The notes beneath the pieces are model-generated. The model saw only the letters and a list, made by a program, of their open reading frames with translations, ran no database searches and had not been told where the DNA came from. A stretch of 64,000 bases of DNA from Amphiura filiformis (taxonomy: Eukaryota; Echinodermata; Ophiuroidea; Amphilepidida; Amphiuridae): assembly GCF_039555335.1 (NCBI RefSeq), contig NC_092628.1:60189547-60253546 (forward strand). The letters run 5' to 3'. How positions within the stretch are numbered: the first letter of the stretch is position 1; each line of letters opens with the position of its first letter. A program made the position numbers and the translations under genes. Shown piece after piece: positions 21,372 to 32,494 of the stretch.

Positions 21372-21819
21372 GCTGAATTTATACTCAATCACCAAGCAAT
21401 TGCGATGCACCGCTTTTGGAAAGTGATGGGCAATCGCTGAATTTTGCAATGCATCGCTTGTCGTTTTTGCATTTATACCTATCACAGTGATATAGCGATT
21501 GCAGACAACATTGAATTAAAATAATGTTCTGAATGCCACAGAATACATTTTTAGAGCATCCATTGCTGTCAATAATTATTGCTTTGAATTATTTCCACAC
21601 CAAAAGTTAATAATTGAGAAAGGTAAATTAATTAGCAAAATAATAGATCCAATTAGTTGGAAATGATTGGTTGATGCATTCAGGTGTCAAGTGATATCGC
21701 TCGAAAGTTGAGATTTCTTCAACACACGTCGCCTCGGCAATTTGTATTGAAAACTGAAGTAAACATTCAGCATGTGTGAGAATCGCTTTTCTGCCAAAGC
21801 GATCAAGTATAAATTCAGC
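21372..21819. mobile_element. MITE with 14-bp perfect terminal repeats
   Basis: GCTGAATTTATACT at 21372-21385 is exactly inverted at 21806-21819. Just inside, both ends carry GATTG/CGATCG-like words and AGCGAT motifs. A related single end (CGATTGAATATAAATTCAGC) lies near 54683. The reading frame 21628-21846 is part of the repeat. Confidence 0.65.
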
Positions 21820-21877
21820 AGGGAGGGAGTTCGGCCTTTTGATCATATTTGTATTCTTTATGTTCTTTAAGCAGTCA

Positions 21878-21935
21878 AGTTAGCTCGAGTTAGTCAAGTT
21901 CGAATATGGTGCGAGAGGTTGCAGGCCCAAGCAGA
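21878..21935 (+). mobile_element. SINE head (tRNA-like 5' part)
   Basis: GCAGTCAAGTTAGCTCGAG resembles the acceptor and D-arm of a serine-type tRNA with an A-box-like TAGCTCGAGTTAG. It is followed by an anticodon-arm-like GTGCGAGAGGTTGCAGG. The T-arm expected next is absent here but appears at about 26465 beyond the satellite block. The tRNA resemblance is by eye. Confidence 0.4.
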
Positions 21936-21949
21936 AATTCTATACAGCA

Positions 21950-23515
21950 AGAAGTGTATCAAAAGTGTATCAAAGTGTATTAAAACTGTATCAAACAGCA
22001 ATTTAATACAGTTTTGATATACAAAGGGTGTATTGAAAATGTATCAACTGAAAATATAAGGTATCAAAACTGTATCAAATACCACCTAACTGTATCAAAA
22101 ATGTATCAAAAGTGTATCAAATTTGAACTTAGTTAATTTTGGCCATGCTTGTGGTGTATCAAAAGTGTATCAAATTGAACTTTGCAGTTTTTCAGTGTAT
22201 GTAAAGTGTATCAAAGTGAACTTTTGGTGCTAGATGTATATCAAAAGTGTATCAAATTGGACTTAGTCAAATTCTGGCTGCATACAGTGTATCAAAAGTG
22301 TATTAAATTGGACTTTGCCTGTTTTTAGTGTATGTAAAGTGTATCAAATTGAACTTAGTTAATTTTTGGTGTCTAGAGGTATATCAAAAGTGTATCAAAT
22401 TGGACTTAGTCAAATTCTGGCTGCATACAGTGTATCAAAAGTGTATTAAATTGGACTTTGCCTGTTTTTTAGTGTATCAAAAGCGTATTAAATTGGACTT
22501 AGTTTATTTTGGGTGGCTAGAGGTATATCAAAAGTGTATCAAATTGGGCTTTCATAAACTGACCTTTTGTAGTGTATCAAAACTGTATCAATAACTGATC
22601 ACATGTCTAGATAATGACTCATCATTTTCAAATTTGCCCATGTGGCATGTATGCAGTTAACACCAGGATTTGCATTTGGAAATGTACTGTATTTTAGAGC
22701 AAATTATGGTGTTTTATTTATCATGATGACGATACAAACATGCTTGTAGACTGCACATTAGGTTACAATGTAGTTGTAATCAGGGACTGTGATTAAAGAG
22801 GAAATATCTGACTTTGTTCTGATAAGGTAAGCTTACTATATATTATATATAGGGCCTCAATGTATATGTATTAAGCATGAATATAGCACATGCCTGTATA
22901 GTAGATGTTATTGGTAGCCTTTTTGTCTCTTTATTGAGGGTAACAACTTCAGTGACAAGCACTGCATTCCAAGCAGGCCTTCTGATGTATGTATGTTCCA
23001 TTTTGGTTGGGTTTTGCTTCTTTTTTGCAAGACTTTCTCACACATTTATCCTATTGCGTTGTAATTTTGAACGTTGATAGGGGAAAGTGCATTGCGCTGC
23101 TCCGTGATGGGGGAAACTGCTAGAGGTCAGCATTAGCAGTAGAGGGCAGTGTTGAATTTGAGCTTGATTAGACTAATTTCAAAATTTGACCTTTGACCCC
23201 TTCACTTTGGGGTCATTAATGTTTGCAAATATGTTTAGATCATGTACGGATAATTCTTGTTGAATTTGAGCTTGATTGGACCAATTTTGAAATTTGAAAA
23301 ACTGTATCAAAAGTGTATAAAAAACTGTATCAAAAGTGTATCAAAACTGTATCAAAAGTGTATAAAACTGTATCAAAAGTGTATAAAAACTGTATCAAAG
23401 TGTATCAAAAACTATCAAAAGTGTATCAAAAAACTATCAAAAGTGTATCAAAACTGTATCAAAAGTGTATCAAAAACTATATCAAAGGTGTATCAAATGG
23501 CATGTATCAAAAATA
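21950..23515. repeat. GTATCAAAAGTG satellite, left block
   Basis: Two repeat patches, 21950-22600 and 23290-23515, are built from GTATCAAAAGTGTATCAAA in plus orientation. In the first the word is spaced about 50 bp apart by TTGGACTTAGTCAAATT-type filler; in the second it is nearly continuous. About 690 bp of non-repeat DNA separates them. The frames open here (22328-22594, 23257-23559) encode only VYQKCIKL-type repeats. Confidence 0.85.
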
Positions 23516-23559
23516 GGGCGGTCCAGCTGGCCAGCATTAGAATTGGAATGCTGATTTGA

Positions 23560-26290
23560 TACAGTGACATATTCGATACACTTTTGATATAAATTATGTA
23601 TGAAATGTGTATGAAATGAAAGGATAAAAATTTCAACGCTAATTTGATACAGTTTAAATTGGAACCCTCATTTGATACAGTAACATATTCAATACACTTT
23701 TGATATAAATTATGTATGAAATGTGTATGAAATGAAAGGATAAAAATTTCAACGAAAATTTGATACAGTTTAAATTGGAACGCTGATTTGATACAGTAAC
23801 ATATTCGATACACTTTTGATATAAATTATGTATGAAATGTGTATGAAATGAAAGGATAAAAATTTCAACGCTAATTTGATACAGTTTAAATTGGAACCCT
23901 GATTTGATACAGTTACATATTTCATACACTTTTGATATAATTATGTATGAAATGTGTATGAAATGAAAGGATAAAATTTGAACGCTAATTTGATACAGTT
24001 TAAATTGGAACGCTGATTTGATACAGTTAGATATTTCATACACTTTTGATATAATTATGTATGAAATGTGTATGAAATGAAAGGATAAAAATTTCAATGC
24101 TAATTTGATACAGTTTAAATTGGAACCCTCATTTGATACAGTAACATATTCGATACACTTTTGATATAAATTATGTATGAAATGTGTATGAAATGAAAGG
24201 ATAAAAATTTGAACGCTAATTTGATACAGTTTAAATTGGAACCCTGATTTGATACAGTAACATATTCGATACACTTTTGATATAAATTATGTATGAAATG
24301 TGTATGAAATGAAAGGATAAAAATTTCAACGCTAATTTGATACAGTTTAAATTGGAACCCTGATTTGATACAGTTACATATTTCATACACTTTTGATATA
24401 ATTATGTATGAAATGTGTATGAAATGAAAGGATAAAATTTGAACGCTAATTTGATACAGTTTAAATTGGAACGCTGATTTGATACAGTTACATATTTCAT
24501 ACACTTTTGATATAATTATGTTTGAAATATGTATGAAATGAAAGGATAAAAATTTGAATACAAATTTGATACAGTTTAAATTGGAACCCTCATTTGATAC
24601 AGTAACATATTCGATACACTTTTGATATAAATTATGTATGAAATGTGTATGAAATGAAAGGATAAAATTTGAACATAAATTTGATACAGTTTAAATTGGA
24701 ACCCTCATTTGATACAGTAACATATTCTATACACTTTTGATATAAATGATGTATGAAATGTGTATGAAATGAAAGGATAAAAATTTGATCGCAAATTTGA
24801 TACAGTTTAAATTGGAACCCTTATTTGATACCGTAACATATTCGATACACTTTTGATATAAATTATGTATGAAATGTGTATGAAATGAAAGGATAAAAAT
24901 TTGAATGTTAATTTGATAGTTTAAATTGGAACGCTGATTTGATACAGTTACATATTTCATACACTTTTGATATAATTATGTATGAAATATGTATGAAATG
25001 AAAGGATAAAAATTTGAACGCAAATTTGATACAGTTTAAATTGGAACCCTCATTTGATACAGTAACATATTCGATACACTTTTGATATAAATTATGTATG
25101 AAATGTGTACTAAATGAAAGGATAAAATTTGAACATAAATTTGATACAGTTTAAATTGGAACCCTCATTTGATACAGTAACATATTCGATACACTTTTGA
25201 TATAAATTATGTATGAAATGTGTATGAAATGAAAGGATAAAAATTTGAACTCTAATTTGATACAGTTTAAATTGGAACCCTGATTTGATACAGTAACATA
25301 TTCGATACACTTTTGATATAAATTATGTATGAAATGTGTATGAAATGAAAGGATAAAAATTTCAACGCTAATTTGATACAGTTTAAATTGGAACCCTCAT
25401 TTGATACACTTTTGATATAAATTATGTATGAAATGTGTATGAAATGAAAGGATAAAAATTTCAACGAAAATTTGATACAGTTTAAATTGGAACCCTCATT
25501 TGATACAGTAACATATTCGATACACTTTTGATATAAATTATGTATGAAATGTGTATGAAATGAAAGGATAAAAATTTCAATGCTAATTTGATACAGTTTA
25601 AATTGGAACCCTCATTTGATACAGTAACATATTCGATACACTTTTGATATAAATGATGTATGAAATGTGTATGAAATGAAAGGATAAAAATTTGAACGCT
25701 AATTTGATACAGTTTAAATTGGAACCCTGATTTGATACAGTAACATATTCAATACACTTTTGATATAAATTATGAATGAAATGTGTATGAAATGAAAGGA
25801 TAAAAATTTCAATGCTAATTTGATACAGTTTAAATTGGAACCCTCATTTGATACAGTAACATATTCGATACACTTTTGATATAAATTATGTATGAAATGT
25901 GTATGAAATGAAAGGATAAAAATTTGAACGCTAATTTGATACAGTTTAAATTGGAACCCTGATTTGATACAGTAACATATTCAATACACTTTTGATATAA
26001 ATTATGAATGAAATGTGTATGAAATGAAAGGATAAAAATTTCAATGCTAATTTGATACAGTTTAAATTGGAACCCTCATTTGATACAGTAACATATTCGA
26101 TACACTTTTGATATAAATTATGTATGAAATGTGTATGAAATGAAAGGATAAAAATTTGAACGCTAATTTGATACAGTTTAAATTGGAACCCTGATTTGAT
26201 ACAGTTACTTATTTGATACACTTTTGATATAATTATGTATCAAATATGTATGAAATGAAAGGATACATTTCATTTGATACTTTTTTGATA
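23560..26290. repeat. 116-bp satellite array, about 23 units
   Basis: A regular tandem array with a 116-bp period: AGTTTAAATTGGAAC recurs at 23652, 23768, 23884 and so on. The unit holds TTTGATACAG, ATTCGATACACTTTTGATAT and a TATGAAATG pair. The core word is the reverse complement of the left block's, so the array is inverted relative to its flank. One short unit near 25400 lost about 25 bp. After 26290 the pattern decays, and plus-oriented GTATCAAAAGTG returns at 26430-26460. Confidence 0.92.
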
Positions 26291-26464
26291 CATTATCTTG
26301 GCATTTGATAGACTTTTGATATGTATAAAATGTGTATGCAATGTTAATTTGATACAGTTTTGATACATAAAAGTGTATGAAATGAGGGTTCCAATTCAAA
26401 GCCTTTTATTTCATACATTTTTCATACGTATCAAAAGTGGTGTATCAAAAGTGTATCAAATTTC

Positions 26465-26812
26465 AGCCAGGGGGTTCGAACCCTGGTGGTGCCTAGTACG
26501 CTCTCGTGGATAAATTGAGTTAGCTTGAAATTCCCCTGGACAAGGAACTCACTGCTAATTTGTCTCGTTGTAACCCGCACGAAACACGGGAGCTGATCCT
26601 GGTTGCGATGGTTATTTGTGGTATGTCTAGGGTGTGCGCTCTTGAAGCAGCAAAGTCCCTGAATTGTTGTTTAATGGTTTATGGAATGATGTGGGGCCAT
26701 AGTGATCAGCGACAACCTGTAAAGTGTGCTGAGGCTTGTGGATCAACGTCTAGGCGTTGTGACTGTGCATAGCGCACTATAAATCACTACGCTTTTTTTT
26801 TTTTAATATCCT
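26465..26812 (+). mobile_element. SINE body and tail (tRNA-derived)
   Basis: It opens with GGGGGTTCGAACCCTGG, a perfect T-arm stem-loop and Pol III B box. A body typical of invertebrate SINEs follows, with a CCCCTGGACAAGGAACTCAC word. It ends TAGCGCACTATAAATCAC, then a T-run at 26792-26803. No A box lies directly upstream; the matching head may be at 21878-21935. The 70-codon frame at 26560-26772 is inside the SINE and is not a gene. Confidence 0.55.
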
Positions 26813-26929
26813 ACATGTCATGTTGTTTGTTGTATTCTTAATTTATAACTGTGAATTGCACATCAATTCAGCTTTAATAGTAAACCACAAATAATAATAG
26901 CTTTCATAGAGAGTTTTTTCTGTTTTCAG

Positions 26930-27292
26930 ATGATTTATCTGTTTTTGATCCCGATGGTACCCAAACTGGATATACACTATGATATCCCTAGGGACACCAT
27001 TCTTCATCATCGCTACTAGAATCCACGTAGAGCGCCACCCCTTAGATTATGAAGTCACATCAGCAATATCCATCCAGATCCAAGTCCAGGAAATCGCATT
27101 GTCTCTTTTACTGACCAAAACGTTTCATATCAACATGACGGATATACCTGAACCACCGACAACCCTCACCAGTGACGGTAACATCACCATATGGGTAGCA
27201 GAAACCATAAAGGCGCCAACGTCACTCGGAACGATTTTGTCAGATGACCCGGACCATTTTGACGGTGGGATGACGTATATTATTATGGTATA
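26930..27292 (+). pseudogene. Cadherin-like repeat exon, frameshifted
   Basis: After a good acceptor (TTTTTTCTGTTTTCAG), one frame reads DLSVFDPDGTQTGYTL and stops at 26980. A frame shifted by one base continues the same domain: SLGTPFF, HVERHPLDYEVTSAISIQIQ, KTFHINMTDIPEPPTTL and GTILSDDPD. This order (DPDG, LDYE, TD..EPPT, then a new repeat with DPD) is that of cadherin-like repeats in large extracellular adhesion proteins. An indel near 26974-26980 breaks it. The last codons ATTATG|GTATAG could be a donor. No neighbouring exon was found, so it may be an isolated fragment of a dead gene. Confidence 0.65.
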
Positions 27293-27299
27293 GCCCCTG

Positions 27300-28130
27300 A
27301 TTACTACACCAAATATTCTGTACATAATAATTAGTCATCCTTAATATCCAGAATATTTTTCTGTACAAAAGTAGTACATGTTGATATGCTTCCGACACAA
27401 AAAATAGTCCTGGAGAAATTTTTACTTCCAGTGTATCTGAATGGTGCTCTTTATAAAGCAGCAATATTTATAACAAAAATACTGGTATGTGCAGATAACA
27501 TAAAGTAATTATGTAAACTTGTAGCGATGTTAATAAAATGCTCGTTTTACAATTAATAAATTGTGCAGTTTGTAGCAAAATATATTAATTAAATACCCAT
27601 TTCTCTTGTACAATGTGCTAATTGAAGTGCAAATTATTTGTCTTTACACTTGTGAAATCATTTGTAATTAACCTGATATGAACTGTCAATAGATATCAAA
27701 TGTATGTATAATACCTTGTCAAGTCTAACTAATAAATTGTATGATAAAGTGGAATGTTGTATGATAGAATCATTATGTGTGTGGTGTATTTTACCCCATA
27801 AGGTCCATATGCACAGAACAAGTTAAACCACATCTAACTTTATTTTTTCTTTTCCTCATTTACTTATAGTAAAGTGCCAAAAATTAAACTGCAGCTATCT
27901 AATATTTAGAGAATAAAGGTATTGTTTTTAGCCGATGAAGTGGGCATTTCTTAGTGATGCTCGATGACATGTGACTCTGTAAAAGCAGTGGTAAAAAGAA
28001 AGTCATTATACCACATGATAAGAGTATGCTCATAATATGCTCAAAATATAAAATTGTATTTTGGACTTGGCAAGTCTTCATAAATCAATTGCCACTTTTA
28101 CATCATTTTGAAGGCATGCCTTTCCGAGCA
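27300..28130. other. Intergenic, no clear gene
   Basis: AT-rich sequence with no gene, array or inverted repeat that I could see. Confidence 0.4.
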
Positions 28131-28592
28131 TAAGGACTCGTATCCATAGGCTGTTCCCTTGTGGCGTGTGCCCTTGTTCCGTGTTCACTTGTTCCCATGT
28201 GACCTGACACACAGACAACAAACCTTTGTTTTGCTTAGTGGCCACTAAGGGAACAAACCAAAAGATCGATGACGTCCTATAAACGTAACTAGTTTCGTTT
28301 CTCAGCCGACCCCCTCCCTCCCTGCCAGAAACGTAATAATGAAATGTTGAAAATTTTGACATAATAATAATGACATATTCTTCAGACCGATGCTTTTGCA
28401 CAAACGTAATCGAGTATTTTTACCCCTCCCCCTAAAACGAAACTAGTTTCGTTTATAGGACGTCATCGATCTTTTGGTTTGTTCCCTAAGCAAAACAAAG
28501 GTTTGTTGGCTGTGTGGCAGCTCACATGGGATTAAGTGAACACGGAACAAGGGCACATGCCACAAGGGAACAGCCTATGGATACGGGGCCTA
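28131..28592. mobile_element. Foldback element with ~160-bp arms
   Basis: The left arm (28131-28310) and right arm (28430-28592) are inverted copies. TCCATAGGCTGTTCCCTTG at 28143 is complemented at 28564-28582, and AAAGATCGATGACGTCCTAT at 28260 is matched at 28456-28475. The loop of about 120 bp has no gene. A MITE or foldback transposon. Confidence 0.82.
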
Positions 28593-28599
28593 ATGTCCC

Positions 28600-29320
28600 T
28601 GTTGATGGTTCACAATTTCTGAAATAAACTTCCAATTAATGCTGAACTTTTTTGTAATTTTTATTTTGAAGGGAGGTACGTCTTTGGAATAGATGGTCAG
28701 GAAAGCAGACCTCAGGTATTCCAGATAACAGACCATCCTACAGGCCTTCATGTGTTGCAACAACAAAGAAAACATACAATACACAATTACACACACAATC
28801 TAGATACTTTTCTGTTGATTTATTAGCTCAACAATCCGTACACAATCAACCCATATAATACATGTGTTATGACATCAGCAAATTCAATTTATGCTGCTCT
28901 TTTTGGCACTAGGGTACATTCAGAAGAACAATATAGTGGATAGGCAATTCACATCCTCCTATTTAAAGTGCCATCTTGGTATTTTAAAACAATTGAACAG
29001 ATTAAGGGATAAATATAAAATTAGGACGATAATAAAAAGGTGAAATTTGTCTGCTTCCAAAACTAGTTATCCATACTTGTTTCTTCAGTTATGCTGAATA
29101 CCTATTATAATCTGTTGATGTATTGAGAAGGAGTAGATATTGGATTTAAGTGCCATAAAAATGTAAATGCAATACATGATTTTGGTAAGAAACTTCAGTA
29201 AATATATTTAGTAAGAAACTTTTTCGAACATAAATTTAACATCAACTTATATAATAATTGTAACTTAAATTTGTGTTACTAGTTTTACAATTTAATGGCT
29301 GAACTGATGTCAGTCTTTTT
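28600..29320. other. Intergenic, no clear gene
   Basis: AT-rich sequence with no supported feature; a short frame at 28590-28796 on the minus strand has no recognisable motif. Confidence 0.4.
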
Positions 29321-29324
29321 CCAA

Positions 29325-30337
29325 TTATTACAATCGCAAATTTCCAATTTGCGAGTGTTCTGTTTTTGGTCAGTTCTTCTTTCTTTCTTTCTTCTGTCAA
29401 ACTTTTAACGAGCCATCGTAGCTATATGCTTTAAGCCAATGTGACCATATTTGGTCACAAGGACCATGGTGGGGGACAAATGTTACATGACCAACTCGGG
29501 GTCAAAGGTCATCCAAAGGTCATTATGGCCAAAATGTGATTTTCACTAAAAATGCTTCTTCTTCCACAAATTACATAACACAATGTCGTCACTTGCATAC
29601 CTGCATCGCCTTTAGCCAGTGTCTAAAAGTTGTACAAAGAATTGGGGTCAAAGGTCATTAAGGGGGTACAATCTTACAATTGGGGTAAAATCTTACAATT
29701 GCATTATCTCAACATCCGTAAGGGGTATGGGGCTCAAACTCAGTGACAACAAATCTCATGACCAGGGGAACATTTTACAGGGGTCACGTCAAAGTTCATG
29801 CAGAGGTCAAATTTAAGAAATGCATTTTCTGTACATCTGTAATGGTAATACGGGACTCAAACTCTGTGACAACAAACTTAATGACCAGGGGAATATTTTG
29901 GAACCCTTTGCAGGGGTCGGGTCAAAGGTTATCTTGGGTCAAATCTTACAATTTCCTTTTCTGGACATCTGTAAGGGATATGGGGCTGAAACTCAGTGAC
30001 AACAAATCTCATGACCAGGGGAACATTTTGTAGGGGTCAGGTCAAAGGTCAAATTTTAGAAGTGCATTCTTCGCACATCTGTAAGGGGTACGAGACTCAA
30101 ACTCGGTGACAACAAACTTAATGACCAGGGAGAATATGTTTGCAGGGTCAGGTCAAAGGTTATCTGGGGTCAAATCTTATACCGTAATTTCATTGTCTGT
30201 AAGGGTATGGGGGCTTAATTTGGTGACAACAAACCTCGTGACCCGGAAACATTAAGGTCAAAGGTCAGGTCAAACGGCCATTAAAGGATTACATGCCTTG
30301 CGATTGTCTGCGCTCTGTGAGCGCAAATTATCTCTAG
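29325..30337. mobile_element. GGTCA-rich Helitron-like element
   Basis: About six diverged units of 150-160 bp carry AACTC.GTGACAACAAA, ATGACCAGGG(G)A and GGTCAAAGGTCA. The 3' end is suggestive: a 6-bp-stem hairpin GCGCTCTGTGAGCGC at 30310-30324, nine nt, then CTAG at 30334-30337. That is the usual 3' layout of Helitrons, whose ends read CTRR. The 5' end is not certain. No helicase is encoded. Confidence 0.55.
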
Positions 30338-30344
30338 TTGACCT

Positions 30345-32285
30345 TGTGTTGTAACTCAAAATTAAAACATAAATCCGATTAACAGTCTTAACAATCTGAA
30401 AATGATGCTAATATATAATAAGTTTGTCACTTTTTTATAAAAGCTGTTGTCAACAAACCATGTGTGTACTGTATATTCTCAAATAGTCGCCCTGGGGCGT
30501 TGCATTTTCCAAAAGGGGGACGTTTATTAGAGGTCATTTAAAGAACGAAAATTCCTGTTAAAATCATTAGATAAGCTTTAAAACTCACACTGAAATAACG
30601 AACTATGAACTTTAGGAACAATGATTTCTGGTTCAATTCTGGGTTTATGATCAGACTTTTGCAAACTACCGATGCCATTAGCGATTGTGAATGCACCTTG
30701 GTAAGCTTTCTACACAAGAAATATCAGCATTTTTTAAACATCTTGGTTGAAAAAAATGGTGGGAGGGAGGCATTTAATTGTAGGGGGTGACTATTCGAGG
30801 ATATACGGTATGTATAAATCTGCCAAGGTATTGAAAACAATGAAAATAACATATTGGTACAGTACTTTTCAAACTGTTATTGTCAAGTTTGTAAGAGAAA
30901 CAAGAATCTATAATAAAGCAACTGAAAATTGACAACCTATTATTACAGTGTCATAGTTTGAAGTTCATAGAAAGGGATTTTCAAATAGAGCATAATGCAG
31001 TTTTCAAAAGCTCTCATCTGTGATTTTTGGATACGGTTCCATTCAGGTTTCTATCAGGTGACAGAATGGGCAGAATAATCATTGTTTTCAAACAATGAAC
31101 ACAACATAAATTCAAAATAATTAAATAGTATTTACAGAATTTACATACATGCAAATGATCTGACACTATCTGCAATAAATAGCCTACAATATTTTCTAGT
31201 TTTTTACAAGACTAGCTCTTCATAGTTTGAAAGTGATTTCCCCCTGAACACTGGCTTTAAAAATCCTAATACAAAGATGCACAAAGTGGCTCTACTGTTT
31301 ATTTTTCTGGGTATTTCCTGATCTGCGCACAAATTTAACATTGTAAAGTTACAAAGCAAAACAAGCATATTACAAGCTTCCTGATTTTTATATTTTATGT
31401 ACATTTTAGTGCACAAGCTTCCAGAAAAGAACGGCACTGTCTGGCGCTGATAATGAGCAACATTTGTGACACTTCATGAGGGCCGAACGCAGCTTTCACG
31501 CATCAATCAGCCAATCAGATTACTGGCCTGTTGTTATGATTGTGTGTCGAATGTCATCCGATTGAATCAGCCAATCTGAACCCCACTTACGTGTTTATGC
31601 TGTGTACACCCTCCAAAAGCAAGAGAGTGCCATTCTTCTCTGGAAGCCAGTGTAGTATAGCATTGAGCAGACATATTTTTCCCATGAGAAAATATGATAA
31701 CTAGGCTATATAATAGAGCTATATAAAACAAAAGTTGTTTCCCATTGGCCTTGTGCATTTTGTCTTTGGGAGCCAATTTTACAGCATTTTTTTGAAAATC
31801 TAGAAAAACAATGTATTTTCAAGCAAAAAATGAATGACAAAATATTTTTTAAATTTCTCAGAAGCAATGTGAAATCAATAAATCCCATCCATCCATAATT
31901 TCCTAAAAAATTTCATGTCTAACCTACTCTGACATGCTACATTTCAGGTTTTAGCCTAAATACAATTCCCGCATTTTTATATATTTCAGCCCGCTTTTGG
32001 GGCTTTTTGGCCTGCATTCACATGCTTTTTCAGGTTTTTCTCACTAGTTTCAGTTTTTTGAGTGAAACTGAGTGGCATCTCTGGACATTAAATATTTGTG
32101 ATTTGAGGCATATTTTGCCACAAATCCCGACTATAAAAATAATATAACAAACTACACAATGCATTTTGGTTTTTAAGCTATGTGAATCAACCTGATTTTA
32201 AAGTGTAAGTCTGGCAAGATTTAAAATGGCTGAAAAATAATTAACCTCACAACACCGTAAAATCTGTGCACCCCTACTACCAGTA
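30345..32285. other. Intergenic, no clear gene
   Basis: AT-rich sequence; several 60-77 codon frames show no motif. No arrays or inverted repeats were found. Confidence 0.4.
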
Positions 32286-32290
32286 AATAT

Positions 32291-32490
32291 CAGTTCATAC
32301 TATGCTGCAATTGCTTTGCGTGGCTGATATATTGATTACTTTTTGCCGCACCTCAACGCAACTCGTCACATTTCTAAGTTAAAATGTATTTAACTCTATT
32401 GCGATACCGCAGTGCAGTATTTTACAGTACGATGCAGTGCGGCAAAGCACCGTACCGCAAAGCAATTGCGGCATAGTATGAACGGACCTT
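32291..32490. mobile_element. MITE, family A, copy 2
   Basis: Inverted-end element running opposite to 15806-15999. Both termini include TTCATACTATG and CAATTGC(TTTGCG), and the interior carries ATTGATTACTTTTTGCC. Comparing the two copies sets the ends near CCGTTCATAC and GTATGAACGG. Confidence 0.75.
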
Positions 32491-32494
32491 AATG

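Noticed and set aside
23493-24504. Long minus-strand reading frames (up to 206 codons) through the 116-bp satellite
   Set aside because: The unit is not a multiple of three, so a frame passes through all three phases of the same AT-rich repeat; the product is only HTHFIHNLYQKC-type repetition with no splice or start context.
26465-26500. A tRNA gene at the GGGGGTTCGAACCC stem
   Set aside because: Only the T-arm is present; no acceptor, D or anticodon arm lies next to it. Treated as part of a SINE.
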